Shown: in pieces, positions 12,101 to 34,047 of the stretch
Position numbering within the stretch: the stretch's first letter is position 1
Layout of the letters: every line of letters starts with the position of its first letter
From: Branchiostoma lanceolatum
Lineage: Eukaryota > Chordata > Leptocardii > Amphioxiformes > Branchiostomatidae
Length of the DNA: 64,000 bases
Assembly: GCF_035083965.1 (NCBI RefSeq)
Contig: NC_089723.1
Coordinates: forward strand, 40,183,193-40,247,192
Reading direction: 5' to 3'
Notes under the pieces: model-generated
The model's database searches: none
What the model saw: only the letters and a program-made list of their open reading frames with translations
What the model was told of the DNA's origin: nothing
Made by a program: the position numbers and the translations under genes

Positions 12101-14053
12101 GGTGGCCAGTTTGGGCGAGAGTGTCAAAAAGTAAGAAATACCATTTACTTGTCCTTGTCCTTACTTACACACGATCATGTCCTTTTTATTGAAGGCATAC
12201 AGTTTTTTGTGGTGTCAAGTCCTCCAAATGTACTTAATAGCAAGTGGAATGTTTTTTGTCACAGGATGTCTTCCAAAAGGTACTTGAAGTAAAAGGAAGT
12301 TTCTTGTTTCCGTGTCTGCAGTGCTTTTAACTGGACGGTTCCGTTCCTGTCGTGGCTGGCTGTCATCACGCTGGCCATCGCCACCGTCGTGCTCTACTTC
12401 ATCCCCCTCAGATACCTGGTCCTGGTTTGGGGTACGTATCAGATACCTGGTCCTGGTTTGGGGTACGTATCAGATACCTGGTCCTGGTTTGGGGTACGTA
12501 TCAGATATCTGGTCCTGGTTTGGGGTACGTATCAGATACCTGGTCCTGGTTTGGGGTACGTATCAGATATCTGGTCCTGGTTTGGGGTACGTATCAGATA
12601 CCTGGTCCTGGTTTGGGGTACGTATCAGGTACCTGGTCCTGGTTTGGGGTACGTATCAGATACCTGGTCCTGGTTTGGGGTACGTATCAGATACCTGGTC
12701 CTGGTTTGGGGTACGTATCAGATACCTGGTCCTGGTTTGGGGTACGTATCAGATACCTGGTCCTGGTTTGGGGTACGTATCAGGTACCTGGTCCTGGTTT
12801 GGGGTACGTATCAGATACCTGGTGCTGGTTTGGGGTACGTCAAACATCCAGCTTACTGGATCAAGCTTAGTCTCAGCATCATATGTCAAGTATTTATGGT
12901 TGGACTTCCACTGAGCCTGATGGGCTGGGACCAATGATAGAGTTGTAGTGCCCTGTCTCCAGAGTCACTTCCCTTCATTGAGTTTTTCTTGTGACAATTT
13001 TTGTCATTTGGCTGTAGGCATACCTGAGCATCTCCCGTTTTTTAACCCAATCATCACCAACCTTACAGATCTGCTCTGCAGTTTGGGTGAAAAGATAAGG
13101 TTTCAGATGTTTTGATTTTTCCCCAAATTTTAACATTATGCCCAATAAGTATTCCTGCCCTAATGTCGCTAACATGATTACTGAAGACCACGTTGATTGC
13201 TGCTAACCCTAACCTTGTGCCCTCTGACCCTTACCTTGTGCCCCCTGACCCTTACCTTGTGCCCTCTGACCCTTACCTTGTGCCTTCCGACCCTTAACTT
13301 GTGCCATCTGACCCTAATATTGTGCCCTCTGACCCTTACCTTGTGCCCTCTGACCCTTACCTCGTGCCTTCTGACCCTTAACTTGTGCACTCTGACCCTA
13401 ATATTGTGCCCTCTGACCCTTACATTGTGCCCTTTGACCCATACCCTTTGCCCTCTAACCCTTACCTTGTGCTTCCTACAGGTATCAACAAGTTTACAAA
13501 GAAGCTGCGGAACCCTAACGCCATTCCCAACAACGAACTCCTAGACTTCCTGTCCAGGGTGCCGTCAGACGAAGAACTGGTCAGTTATTAAAAAAAAAAA
13601 TAATATTGATCTTTCCAGTAAAATGATTAACAAAATCAGTCAACCGTCTACCGAAAAATGATATGAGATTAAGAACAATGATGCAATGAAATGATAACAT
13701 CAACAACTATGACAATGATAACAGAAATTCAGACGCAACAAACTTTAGACATGATACAAAATGTTAGTAACCAGATATCACAGGCATTAAGGGCCCAATT
13801 TTCCCTGATCTAGTTTATGATTGAATTTGCTTTTGATGCGTTGACGTTGTTTCCATGTAGTAAATCCTCCTTTCAGTTTGATAGCCACCACATTTGAAAC
13901 AGTTGCAGAGTTGGAGGGATGCCAACAATGCCGGCTTTCTTGATGCCAACAAAAGTGATGTTTGTGTCTGATTTCTGCCCCCAGATTGAGTATAAGGAGC
14001 TGAAGTCTGAAGAAACCCAACAGCTCTCCCCCAAGAAAAAGAAGACCAGCTGA
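104..14053 (+). CDS. MCTP: MCTP: multiple C2 and transmembrane domain protein (5'-partial)
   Basis: Sixteen exons join with consistent phases: 104-280, 1923-2053, 4359-4462, 6921-7003, 7673-7727, 8157-8298, 8686-8788, 8996-9097, 9561-9635, 10131-10250, 10533-10652, 11144-11197, 12024-12130, 12322-12431, 13482-13579, 13985-14053. They encode 549 residues plus TGA; the first C2 domain and N-terminus lie off the left edge. Domain order: a C2 domain (exons 1-3; loops [10 protein letters not shown] and [10 protein letters not shown] carry Ca2+-binding Asp), a second C2 domain (exons 5-8; [12 protein letters not shown] and [14 protein letters not shown]), a linker, then two membrane segments (around [14 protein letters not shown] and [19 protein letters not shown]) flanking an acidic stretch (exon 12). 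The tail has the family motif INKFTKKLR and ends in KKKKTS. Known MCTPs are ER/vesicle membrane proteins that bind Ca2+ through C2 domains and act in membrane traffic and synaptic homeostasis. MCTP1 and MCTP2 are not distinguished. Many of its splice junctions lie in tandem repeats, described separately. Confidence 0.95.
281..1129 (+). other. MCTP intron, unique part
   Basis: Intron sequence after the donor at 281 (AAG|gtaaaa). A short imperfect echo of the exon end (gagagggaaacatacaagagcaag, near 463-486) follows the donor. I see no gene or mobile element here. Confidence 0.6.
1130..1922 (+). repeat. 33 bp minisatellite, 24 copies, spanning the acceptor of MCTP exon 1923-2053
   Basis: Unit GTTGTAGTGACATGTATGTT followed by GGTTGTACCACAG or GGTTGTGCTGCAG. 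Every unit ends in an acceptor-like CAG and begins like the real exon (GTTGCAGCTAAG). Two variants (ccacag/gctgcag and gtgac/gtaac) are intermixed. Because 33 is a multiple of 3 the array is open in several frames. In the MCTP frame each unit would add the 11 residues [11 protein letters not shown] (or ...VLQ). The real acceptor is taken as the last copy (ends 1922) because the conserved sequence AKTLNPRW follows. Confidence 0.95.
2657..3785 (-). mobile_element. 5'-truncated non-LTR retrotransposon (LINE) 3' end
   Basis: A minus-strand open frame of about 330 residues runs from about 3790 to 2786. It resembles the C-terminal half of LINE ORF2: a post-reverse-transcriptase segment ([20 protein letters not shown]) and a Cys/His cluster ([21 protein letters not shown]). 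Downstream on the minus strand come AATAAA and a (TGAC)n tail at about 2657-2680, typical of a LINE 3' end. The right boundary near 3760-3790 is a 5' truncation, and the polymerase core is absent. It sits antisense in an MCTP intron. Clade (CR1/L2/I-like) not assigned. Confidence 0.8.
3840..3930 (+). repeat. CACACCCA-rich simple repeat
   Basis: Short degenerate array of (aag)cacaccca and cacgccca units just right of the LINE, within the same MCTP intron. Confidence 0.7.
4135..4358 (+). repeat. 102 bp repeat: two decoy copies of the acceptor and 5' part of MCTP exon 4359-4462
   Basis: Copies with exon-like starts near 4155, at 4257 and at the real exon 4359 are spaced exactly 102 bp (GTGGACC at 4162, 4264, 4366). 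Each has the acceptor region, then CAGGTGGACCTGTCCGAGCT and GAAGCG. The decoys break off after AAGCGAGA into GGGTTAGGGTTAGAGTTAGGG. The real copy continues as GGGAAGAGACGCACC. The decoys meet a stop in the TTAGGG segment. Confidence 0.9.
4459..4562 (+). repeat. 20 bp repeat, 5 copies, spanning the donor of MCTP exon 4359-4462
   Basis: Unit ACAGgtaactcaggtgttct. The first copy contains the real exon end and donor (ACCATTACAG|gtaact, gt at 4463). Four more exact or near-exact units plus a partial one follow, each a donor-like site. Confidence 0.92.
4563..6920 (+). other. MCTP intron without recognisable genes
   Basis: About 2.3 kb of AT-rich intron. It contains a few short repeats (ggttaaaggtgcctgg near 4808) and a (CAT)n microsatellite at 6221-6242. 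Open frames here are short and unlike any protein I recognise. Confidence 0.6.
6221..6242 (+). repeat. (CAT)n microsatellite
   Basis: Seven to eight uninterrupted cat triplets within the MCTP intron. Confidence 0.95.
7418..7668 (+). repeat. About 31 bp minisatellite just upstream of MCTP exon 7673-7727
   Basis: Unit tgctgttttacactaaccccc + ctcgtgactg, about eight copies. The array runs to within a few bases of the acceptor (ctcgtgttcacag|TCTTTACTC), so it supplies the pyrimidine-rich tract but does not include exon sequence. Confidence 0.9.
9084..9335 (+). repeat. Donor-spanning tandem repeat of MCTP exon 8996-9097 (6 copies)
   Basis: Unit catctacaactccgtaagga followed by actttcacttttctct. 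The first copy holds the real exon end (ATCTACAACTCC|gtaagg). Five further copies repeat 14 exon bases plus the donor, with small indels in the tail. Confidence 0.93.
9975..10137 (+). repeat. Acceptor-spanning repeat of MCTP exon 10131-10250 (3 copies)
   Basis: The stretch gactgtttctgccctgcgca|GGTCCTGGT appears near 9980 (degenerate, cctagATCCTGG), near 10040 (exact) and at the real acceptor (exon from 10131). Copies are about 60-74 bp apart, separated by gatacactgactatgt. Confidence 0.88.
10283..10540 (+). repeat. Acceptor-spanning degenerate repeat of MCTP exon 10533-10652 (about 8 copies)
   Basis: Copies of ttgcagATGTACGTGCTGAT and GGTGT, with substitutions, tile the last 250 bp of the intron up to the true acceptor at 10532. 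The coding copy is identified because it continues into VWNFELYML. Confidence 0.85.
11515..11582 (+). pseudogene. Broken duplicate of the 5' part of MCTP exon 12024-12130
   Basis: An acceptor-like ctgcag is followed by GAGAAGAGTAAGAGTTTAAA and then a close copy of the real exon start. The copy lacks AGGAC after GCCATCC, so its frame is broken, and it ends at AACGGGCTG, where the 12 bp array begins. It lies 509 bp upstream of the real exon, with the array between the two copies. Confidence 0.88.
11583..12020 (+). repeat. 12 bp minisatellite (cacctgttgtct) in MCTP intron
   Basis: About 36 copies of cacctgttgtct/cacctgttgcct, with two longer duplicated blocks containing gaactgttgtct and cacctgtgttct. 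Its last unit forms the polypyrimidine tract of the true acceptor (ttgtctgcag at 12014-12023). Confidence 0.93.
12411..12841 (+). repeat. 31 bp minisatellite, about 14 copies, spanning the donor of MCTP exon 12322-12431
   Basis: Unit AGATACCTGGTCCTGGTTTG + GGgtacgtatc contains the last 22 exon bases (encoding RYLVLVWG) and the donor gtacgt. Fourteen near-identical donors follow one another. The period is not a multiple of 3, so all three frames cycle and stay open; the resulting long open frames are artefacts. Confidence 0.95.
13203..13475 (+). repeat. 21 bp minisatellite upstream of MCTP exon 13482-13579
   Basis: Unit ccttaccttgtgccctctga + c, about 13 copies, starting at a ctaaccctaacc motif and ending a few bases before the acceptor (gcttcctacag). 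It supplies the polypyrimidine tract only. Confidence 0.9.
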
Positions 14054-16270
14054 TGAGTCTGGAACGTCCGTTTAGAGCTTCTCTGCCAACTTGCACTGCT
14101 GCACGGTTACCTGCACTGTCACCACGGTTACCTGCACTGTCACCACGGTTACCTGCACGGTTACCAGGGTTACCTGCATGGTTATCTGCACAGTTACCAT
14201 GGTTTCCAATGCAGACGGTCACCATGAACTGCTGTACGGTTACCGTGGTTGCCATGCACTCGGTACGGTTACCACGGTTACAGCAGTTACCACAGTAACA
14301 GCAGTTACCTTGGTTACCATGCCCTGCTGCATGGTTACCGTGGTTACCACAGCCTTGCTACACAGTGTATACACACACACAACATTCAATTTGGTTCCGC
14401 GAAGCTGCACACATGTTAGCTTGAAGTATAGTATATTGACCATATGAAGGTTGATAAAGCCCAAAGCAGTGTAATCTTTTAGAGGAATTTTAGTTCTATT
14501 ACACTACTGCCTCTTAATTTGCATGACTCACTAGCATGAGCGTGTTTGTAGTCAAACTGCCTTCCAGACAAATCTTCACCCATAGCAATGCTGCTGCAGC
14601 GCGTGTGTCGGTGTGTTTGCCTCTAATGCAGAAGAATCTCTTATATAAGTGCAGCGGTACAGGGCGGATAGGACTGTTGTACTCAGCTGTATGACAGACA
14701 ATAGATGAAGTTTGTGTACAGGGCACTTCTCAGATTTGTAAACAGTCTCAAATTGATTATTTTGACCAGACAGGATTTTACAGCATTACTATAAAAAAGC
14801 AATATGCCGCGCCTACCATGCAAGTATCACGTAACCGCAGACTGTAGACTGCAATATTATATTATCACCCAGAATAGAAGGGCGGGCTTGTTGTTACTGT
14901 TTGTCTTACCTGTAGATCTTATTTATTACTTTGTCCCATTAAAGCTGGGTATTTGTGTGTTGGAAGATGAGAAGGCTGTAGAGAAGGTTTAAGAATTTCT
15001 CTCTCCTCCAAAAGCCATCAGACTCTCTCTGAGCATATCACAGTTTAAAGCATAAGCTTGTTTTTAAGATTTTGTATTTCCAGGTTATAGATTTATTGCA
15101 TTTGTACAATGTAACATTTGATTTGATTCTGTGTTACTAATGATATAAGGTCTGTATGATTCCCAAATAGCTTCTACCTCTTCCAAATGCTTATTAGAAT
15201 TAAAGAGTATTATTTTACACCTTATTTCTTTATGGTTGAATAGAAATGTGTTATTTTATCTGCAATGCATTAGTATGTATTAAAACATGCCAGATAGGTA
15301 AAACTGTAGTGTGCAATATAGAACTGTTTATTGTAACTTATTCATATGTAGTGTATAGAGTTGTTTTATTACAGACAGAGTTAGCGGCTGGCTGCTCCTG
15401 TTATTTTCTAGTTTTCATGCAGCTGAAGCAGATGTGAAGATTTGTTTATTTTTGTTCCTCCACCCTGTGAATAACATCGCCGCATCTCTACGAATTTCTT
15501 CCAAAGACTGAAAAGTTTCTCCGGCTCCTTGCGACTGTAAATACCTCCCGTGAGACCAGATGGAAGTTTCCCTGCCATCTTTTGTCCCTGTAAATAAACT
15601 GTCTGGACGACAAATCTGTACATTTGCGCTGCATGAAGACTGCGCCGAGGAGCCGTTTGTATCGTTACCTGCCGGACCTCCATGCCTGTGGAAACAGCCA
15701 CGCAAAACTACTGCTGGTTCCGCAGAACGGTGTGTGTTGAAGTTTTAGGGGGCGAGTTTTACATTTTCAGGTGGGCTGCCGGTCTGTTTCAACCAATAGG
15801 AATGTTTGATATCTAGTTGTAGAGATTTCCATGAACTCGATGATCATTGCAAAGTGTGGTGTTGCCAGAAGAACAGCCTTAACCCGTCGGGAGGTGCTTT
15901 CTGGACAGCTCTACACGGAAAGTTGAGACCGACATTTTTATCGCTGTGAGGACTTATCGAGAGTCAAATCCATGGAAAGTTGCTCTTGACGAACGTTGTT
16001 TTGAAATGCGGGACAGAATTTTAACCGAATGTCATTAAGCACCAGTTTGGAGTAGAGTTTTAGGTTAAGCAGGTTTCTATAGCTACATGTGGAATTATGA
16101 AGACTGCCCTTGCAGCCCTCCTGGGTTATCAAAACATTTATGAGAAGGGAGTTTTATGACGGCTGTGTGTTTGTACTTGTACTGTCTGACCTTTGCATAT
16201 GCAATACATGTGATGAGAGAATGCCTTTCTTATGCAAGAAATGAAATAAATTCTATCACAGTTTCCAGTA
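14054..16270 (+). other. Probable MCTP 3' untranslated region
   Basis: Sequence after the MCTP stop. It begins with a degenerate ggttaccatg/ggttacctgcactgtcacca repeat (about 14090-14350) and continues as AT-rich sequence. A poly(A) signal AATAAA at 16245-16250 is the most likely transcript end; an earlier aataaa lies near 15591. No other gene is apparent. Confidence 0.55.
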
Positions 16271-16502
16271 ACTTTGCTTGTGTGGTTTATGGTTCATGAT
16301 TTCCGACTTGTCCAGAATTCCGAATGTAAGAATACTATATATGAGTCCAGTAAGTGGCCCATTTTGCAGCAGATATGGCTTGCAAAAAACACCAAAATTT
16401 GCACAAACATATATCATTGTGATGCCCCCGCCAAACACAGTACATGGTACGATAGTCAATATAGAAGAAATATCTGTTGTATTTGTAAATATATCAAAAA
16501 CC

Positions 16503-18190
16503 AGTCCACACAAATATGACCTGTCCTTGGTGCTGAACACCATCCAGACACACACACAAATATGACCTGGTGCTTAACACAACCCACACAAACACAAACC
16601 TGGTACTGAACACCATCCACACACATACAAACCTGGTACTGGACACCATACACAAACACACAAGCCTGTCCCTGAACACCATCCACACACAAACCTATCC
16701 CTGATACTGAACACCATCCACACACACACACAAACCTGTCCTTGGTGCTGAAGACTATCCACACACATACAAACATGTCCCTGGTGCTGAACACCATCCA
16801 CGCACATACAAACCTGTCCCTGGTACTGAACACCATCCACACACACAGACCTGTCCCTGGTGCTGAACACCATACACACACATACAAACCTGTCCCTGGT
16901 GCTGAACACCATCCACACACACACAAACCTGTCCCTGGTGCTGAACACCATACACACACATTCAAACATGTCCCTGGTGCTGAACACCATCCACGCACAT
17001 ACAAACCTGTCCCTGGTACTGAACACCATCCACACACACACAGACCTGTCCCTGGTGCTGAACACCATACACACACATAAAAACCTGTCCCTGGTGCTGA
17101 ACACCATCCACTTACACACAAACCTGTCCCTGGTGCTGAACACCATCCACACACACACAAACCTGTCCCTGATACTGAACACCATCCACACACACACAGA
17201 CCTGTCCCTGGTGCTGAACACCATACACCGATGCAAACCTGTCCCTGGTGCTGAACACCATCCACACACATACAAACCTGTCCCTGGTGCTGAACACCAT
17301 CCACACACACACAAACCTGTCCTTGGTGCTGAACACCATCCACAAACACAAAAACCTGTCCCTGGTGCTGAACACCATCCACACACATACAAACCTGTCC
17401 CTGGTGCTGAACAACATACACACACACACACACAAACCTGTCCCTGGTGCTGAACAACATACACACACACACAAACCTGTCCCTGGTGCTGAACACCATC
17501 CACACACACACACAAACCTGTCCCTGGTGCTGAACACCATCCACACACATACAAAACTGTCTCTGGTGCTGAACACCATCCACACACATACAAACCTGTC
17601 CCTAGTATTGGACACCATCCACACACATAAAAACCTGTCCCTGGTGCTGAACACCATCCACACACATGCAAACCTGTCCCTGGTACTGAACACAATCCGC
17701 ACGCATGCAAACCTGTCCCTGGTACTGAACACCATCCACACACATACAAACCTGTCCCTGGTGCTGAACACCATCCACACACATACAAACCTGTCCCTGG
17801 TGCTGAACACCATCCACACACACACAAACCTGTCCCTGGTGCTGAACACCATCCACACACATACAAACCTGTCCCTGGTGCTGAACACCATCCACACACA
17901 CACAAACCTGTCCTTGGTGCTGAACACCATTCACACACATAAAACCTGTCCCGGGTGCTGAACACTATCCACACACACACAAACCTGGCCCTGGTGCTGA
18001 ACACCATCCACACACATAAAACCTTTCCCGGGTGCTGAACACAATTCGCACGCATACAAACCTGTCCCTGAACACCATCCGCACGCACACATACCTGCCC
18101 TGGTGCTGAACACCATCTGCACCCACATAAACCTGCCCCTGGTGCTGAACACCATCCACACACACACACACACTCACAAACCTTTCCCTG
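16503..18190 (+). repeat. 1.7 kb minisatellite (about 37 bp unit) between MCTP and CSK
   Basis: More than 40 copies of cctgtccctggtgctgaaca followed by ccatccacacacataca(aa), with indels in the CA-rich part and many point variants. It lies between the convergent 3' ends, outside any recognised exon. It creates long open frames on both strands that are not genes. Confidence 0.95.
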
Positions 18191-18229
18191 GTGCTAAACA
18201 CAATCTAAGGGATGCAACACTCCCTAATC

Positions 18230-20538
18230 TTTTATATTCATCAGCAGTGACATATAACACACAGAGTTTTTGTTACAAATAAATGTTTATTACAAGGATA
18301 GTTGTTCATCTCATAGCTTTCTCTGTAGTCAAATCTACTCACATTTACCCTGCCTCTACAGAAGGAACTTAGTACCAGATAATCTCCCATGATTGTGATA
18401 AATACCGGACAGCCGTGCTGACATAATTGTACCATTATTCGCATAGCACTGGCTGAGGCTATAACATAAAGTCACTACTATTAAAAAAGGTCACATTACA
18501 AAATACTGCGGGGTGGATCAGCCATTCCGGCTGCGGTAGGAAAGGCACATGATGGTTCTCGGGATCGTAACAGACACATATTTCACTCTGCCCTAGCAAA
18601 CCATTCTTACTCAATGGTCTCCTCAAACCCTTAATTCACATTATTGTAGTGACATGATTGTACACTACAGCAGGTACTCGTTACAATAGTTTTGTGGTTA
18701 TGATACAGGTAAGTATGCAACACTGCAGCAATGACCAGCCTCTGTAGAGCTTATAGAAGTCCTTTAAACACAAACAGTGCAAGAAATGTGCAAAAATGTG
18801 CAAAAATCACCACCAGTTCTGAGAACAGTGACCCAAAAGCATGTGTTGCAGCCGTGTGAAGAGGCATGATGAACATTTTTGCACAGGTTCTAATGAGAAA
18901 GTTCCTGGAGATTTTGATTTCTGCTTATGGACCTCATTTGCAGCAGAAAAGCAAGTAATTTGTAAGGTCGAAACATTGCCAACAGTGTGATTATCTGTTC
19001 AGTACATAAAGAACTGTTACAGCCGAGTATCTGACTTCCGGTGCAGTGAGCAGGTGGAAGCAGGAATACTGGAGGTAAAGGTTTGGTAGGTTTGGTACTG
19101 GCCGAGGGAAGCGGCAACACTGTCTGAAGTCCTGCTTCATCACCTGTTGAAGCGATTGCATGAGTACAACTCTACATGGCATTCAGGCAACACTGGAATG
19201 TATGGGAGACGTTGCTGCAGTGGTTCAGCTTAGACAAGGCATGCAGTTGGCTGCAGGGATGTACACTAACTAGGACCATGTCATGTAAAATTTGGTTCAA
19301 GCAATACCATTCTCAAGTAATATCTTGAACAAAACAGGCTCTTTTTTTCTGATTCCTTTTACAATTCAATATGATTTTCCTAGCAAGTGCAATTTGGTGA
19401 GTATGCTTGCTATGTTGCAGTAGAAGACACAGCAAAACTGAAACTGCACAGTAGAAAATGGCAGTTTTCCCCACATATGAGTGAGGCTATCCCAGTGCAG
19501 GAAACTTGCAGCCAAACAGTAGAAGGCTTCATAGTGCACTTGGCTGCCTACCTCAGCCAAAATGTACACATGTAAAGCCAAAATGTAGACACACAAGTTT
19601 CAAGCCAAAATGTAGTCATACAAACATTTACTGCCTTGTTGGTTGAACTTCTAATTTTCATGCACAGCCATGATTGGTGAGTATCAATACGTAACTGAAC
19701 TCCCTCACATGTCGGCCGCACCGATTTCTTTACGGACGCATGTTTAAAAGCTGCACATTTCACGAAGTCTCTTGCATACATGCTGTACACTATCATAAAT
19801 ATCTTACAAATGGCAGCAACAGCTTGAACTAGCTTCCAGCAGAAATCAAACTTTAAAACCTCTCACATTTCTTCCTGTTTACATCACTAAGGGCGGGTAA
19901 ACTTTGCCACTCACAGGTATATATGGTGATCGAGCTAGCAGGAGATTGTTAAGCTCCAGTGGTGATCAGAGAAATGCTGGCCTTGCCTACAGTAGCTGCT
20001 TTTCCTTTCATATTGGGTCATATCGAATTCATTACCAGAACACAAAGGCAGGAAATATATACAGAATTATGGAAGCTACTTCAGTGATCTGGCTTCTACC
20101 CTTCTAAAAACAACATGTCTCTATGCGGTTTACCTTTTAGTATGGCAATTTTTGCATAAATGTTGGCTACAAATAACAATAGGGTTAAATAATTACCTCT
20201 GTATGCCACATACACCAGTAGAATTATCATAGCTGACATACATTTCAAAAAGACACATAATATATAAAAATGATAACAAAGCATAACATGCATTTCTGTT
20301 AGAAATAGAACACTACAATGGCTACGGATATCATATACACAGTACTTTAACCTTCACCTGACCTTCGAATACATGTACATCCAAGGAAAATAACAAACTT
20401 TGAAATTGTCAATATGAGGACTCAATCTGATTGGTCGATATGAAATGGAGTTAGGAGAATATTACGACGAGTTAAAAGAAGGTAACTTATATAATGTTAT
20501 ATGGAAGGTAAAAAAGGTTAGAGGTCAGAGGCCAGGAG
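18230..20538 (-). other. Probable CSK 3' untranslated region
   Basis: From the CSK stop (20539) down to a minus-strand AATAAA (plus-strand tttatt at 18286-18291) there is no other recognisable gene. The 2.2 kb length is plausible but the transcript end is inferred only from this signal. Confidence 0.5.
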
Positions 20539-31416
<10,878 letters not shown>

Positions 31417-34009
31417 GACTGCCAGCCCAGTGGAGAGACGTCAGCACAGCTTTCTCTGGACCTGCGGAGAAACAGTCTGATGTCAGCAAGGATTCCAGAA
31501 GGTTCACTCCGAGTCTGACTACAACATGAGACGGCAGTTTCCTTTCCTTTAGTCAACTTCTGTATCTTCTCAAGGTCCCGGATTTGTGAGAAGTTGCTGT
31601 TGCATAACAACTTCACAAAGTTAACCTGATTCATATTCAGTCTTCATGTCACACCAGAGTTTGGTGTCTCAGCCATCGACTTAAAGTACTACTTATAACC
31701 ATGATAAAGACAAACTTCACAGCCCACTAATGTGGGTTGACAAATAATTAAAAATTTCAGTAGATGAAATATAGATGTGCTAGCTGCTATTTCAGAATGA
31801 TGATTACTGCATTGATAATTGCATCTTGACTGGTGTATCTATTTCTTAAACCAAAAAACGCCAGGGTGCACAGTTACTGTTGCAAAAGCTGCATGTACAA
31901 TTACAGTATATACCATATCTTGCAGTGGACATAAACTATTGACCAACCAAAATCAGCTGCATAGCGCATTTTCATCATCATCATCTGTCAATGTGTCATA
32001 CTGGTTACAGAGTTGGCCCCCTTCAGTCAATCAATATTGACCATATATGGCACAATCCTAAATGATATCAGCTCTACAGCCTTTAATCTGTGTGATAACC
32101 AGCCTTGGCAGGACATGTATATTTATAATTATCACCTCCTGACTAGGGACAAGGCCACTTCCCTAACCACCATTGATAGTACAATATCATTCTTAGCTGG
32201 GATTACGGTGATGGAAATTACAGCATTTATTAGTTGTCCGACATATGATTAATACAATCAAGGGTCCACTAGACTAGTACCGTTCAGCTTGTAAAAATCT
32301 GACCAATGGGAAGTTGAAAAGTGTAAACATTCCAATTGGTTTTATCAAAACCTGTACAAATGTACAGCACATCTGTACAAATTTTGGTTGAAAAGGACTG
32401 GCTACTACATGTAGATAGGCAAAAGGAATATGGAGTTTTCATGGCTTCTGACTGTAGTGATTTAGGCCCGGAGAAACATATGTTTGGTTACTGACACCTA
32501 GATGTACAAATACAGACATACATATCTGTGTATAAATAACATAATTATGTATATATCTATATTACAATGTATCATGTAGTACATATCTGTATATAATGTA
32601 TCATGCCTTTATGAGTGAGTGTGCAAAGCAGACTGAAGGCCAGCTTATCGTTTTCTTGAGGTGAGAACTTTCACAAGTACTGTCAGAGTAAACACAGATT
32701 TCCTGTGAGCCAAATGTGCCAACAGCAGCGTTTGCCAACCTGTCAGCAACTGCAGGGGTCAGGGGTCAGCTACATGTACTAGGGGTCAGCTGCTAGGGGT
32801 CAGCTGTTAGGAGTGAGCTGCAAAGGGACAGACACAGAAACATTCTCAGTCCTAGCAGGTTAACCTTTAACCTCTGTGCTGAGTCCAGTACAACTGCACA
32901 TACCCAGTAAACAGTTACTGGTAGCAGCTGGCACCACAGCGGGTTTGAAATCGTTGGGAGGGTTACAAAAAAGTCAATACATGTATCTGAATTCTGATGA
33001 TAAGAAAAAAATCCATGAAATTAAAAAAAAAATGCATGTAGCAAAGAGAAATTTATTTAGACGACCACAGAATTACGTCACCAATATGTTCCGACACTAG
33101 ACACTATCACACACACCTTGCCCCGAGGGTCTGATTTAAAGTTCCTTTGTTAATACAGAACTTAATAATTATACAGTAATGATGTCTTCATCACGTGATA
33201 ATACATTTCAGCTACCTGACCTAACACTGTCCACTTTACATCCGGAAGTCCAGTTTCCGGATTTGAAGGCGTCCATCTTGGAAATCCAATTTTCCAACTT
33301 TTTTTCTACTGAACATACAGATTAGTTTTACATGTCATTTGAAAGAGCATGATTTCCCTTGCGTTATGGTACCTCTAATTTGGTCATAAGATGTAAAGCT
33401 ATGAAGATATTCCTTTTTAAAGTTGCCCAACCCATACCAACATTGATTCGGCCTGGCGACTAAACTGGGGCCACAGGGGGCTAACAGTGGGCTATCCCAA
33501 TGAAAATGGGCAATAAATAGTCCTTCTACACTGTTGAAAACACTCGCATAATGAGTTATCACACCTAGCTAGTCAGTGTATTAGCACTTATTTGACCATT
33601 TTCTCCTGAGGTGAACAATTTGATTTGAACAAGAAGCGACTATCAAACCTCCTTGATTTGACTTTACCAGATCACAGTGCTACATTATTTAAAACTAATA
33701 AGCTATGTTGTCAATTAGCTTGACTACATAGGACATCTGGACATCTGCAAAGATCAAAAAAAGTATAATGGACCTTGGTTGTATTCATATAAGCAGTGAT
33801 AAATGTAACCAAGATTGAAGATGTAACAGTGTAAAACTATTTTGACCTTTTTTAAAGAGTAAGGTGGAAGAAACCTTGAAGAAAGAAATCAAATTCAGCT
33901 GTAACAGTTCCAATTGTCTTCCCTTGGCCCTCACAACAAAAAAAAGAATGTTAAGAAATCATTGGGAATTTTCATAATTTGTATTTTGAGAGATTAAAAA
34001 AGCCTCAAT

Positions 34010-34047
34010 GCAAGGAGGTTACAGGCCTATATATTAAACCTCCTTGC
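34010..34047. repeat. Short inverted repeat GCAAGGAGGTT...AACCTCCTTGC
   Basis: Perfect 11 bp arms separated by an AT-rich 16 base loop. Same arm sequence as the elements at 36729 and 61214. Confidence 0.9.

Noticed and set aside
11465-12192. Long frames of repeated RQQV, SHLL or TCCL units
   Set aside because: They are translations of a 12 bp array between two copies of an MCTP exon start.
12312-12937. Open frames of 170-200 codons in all three plus frames
   Set aside because: They arise from the 31 bp donor array. The first part is the MCTP transmembrane exon, the rest intron.
16456-18201. Frames up to 531 codons (Cys/Gly-rich on minus, His/Thr-rich on plus)
   Set aside because: Translations of the intergenic 37 bp minisatellite; no splice sites, start context or family resemblance.
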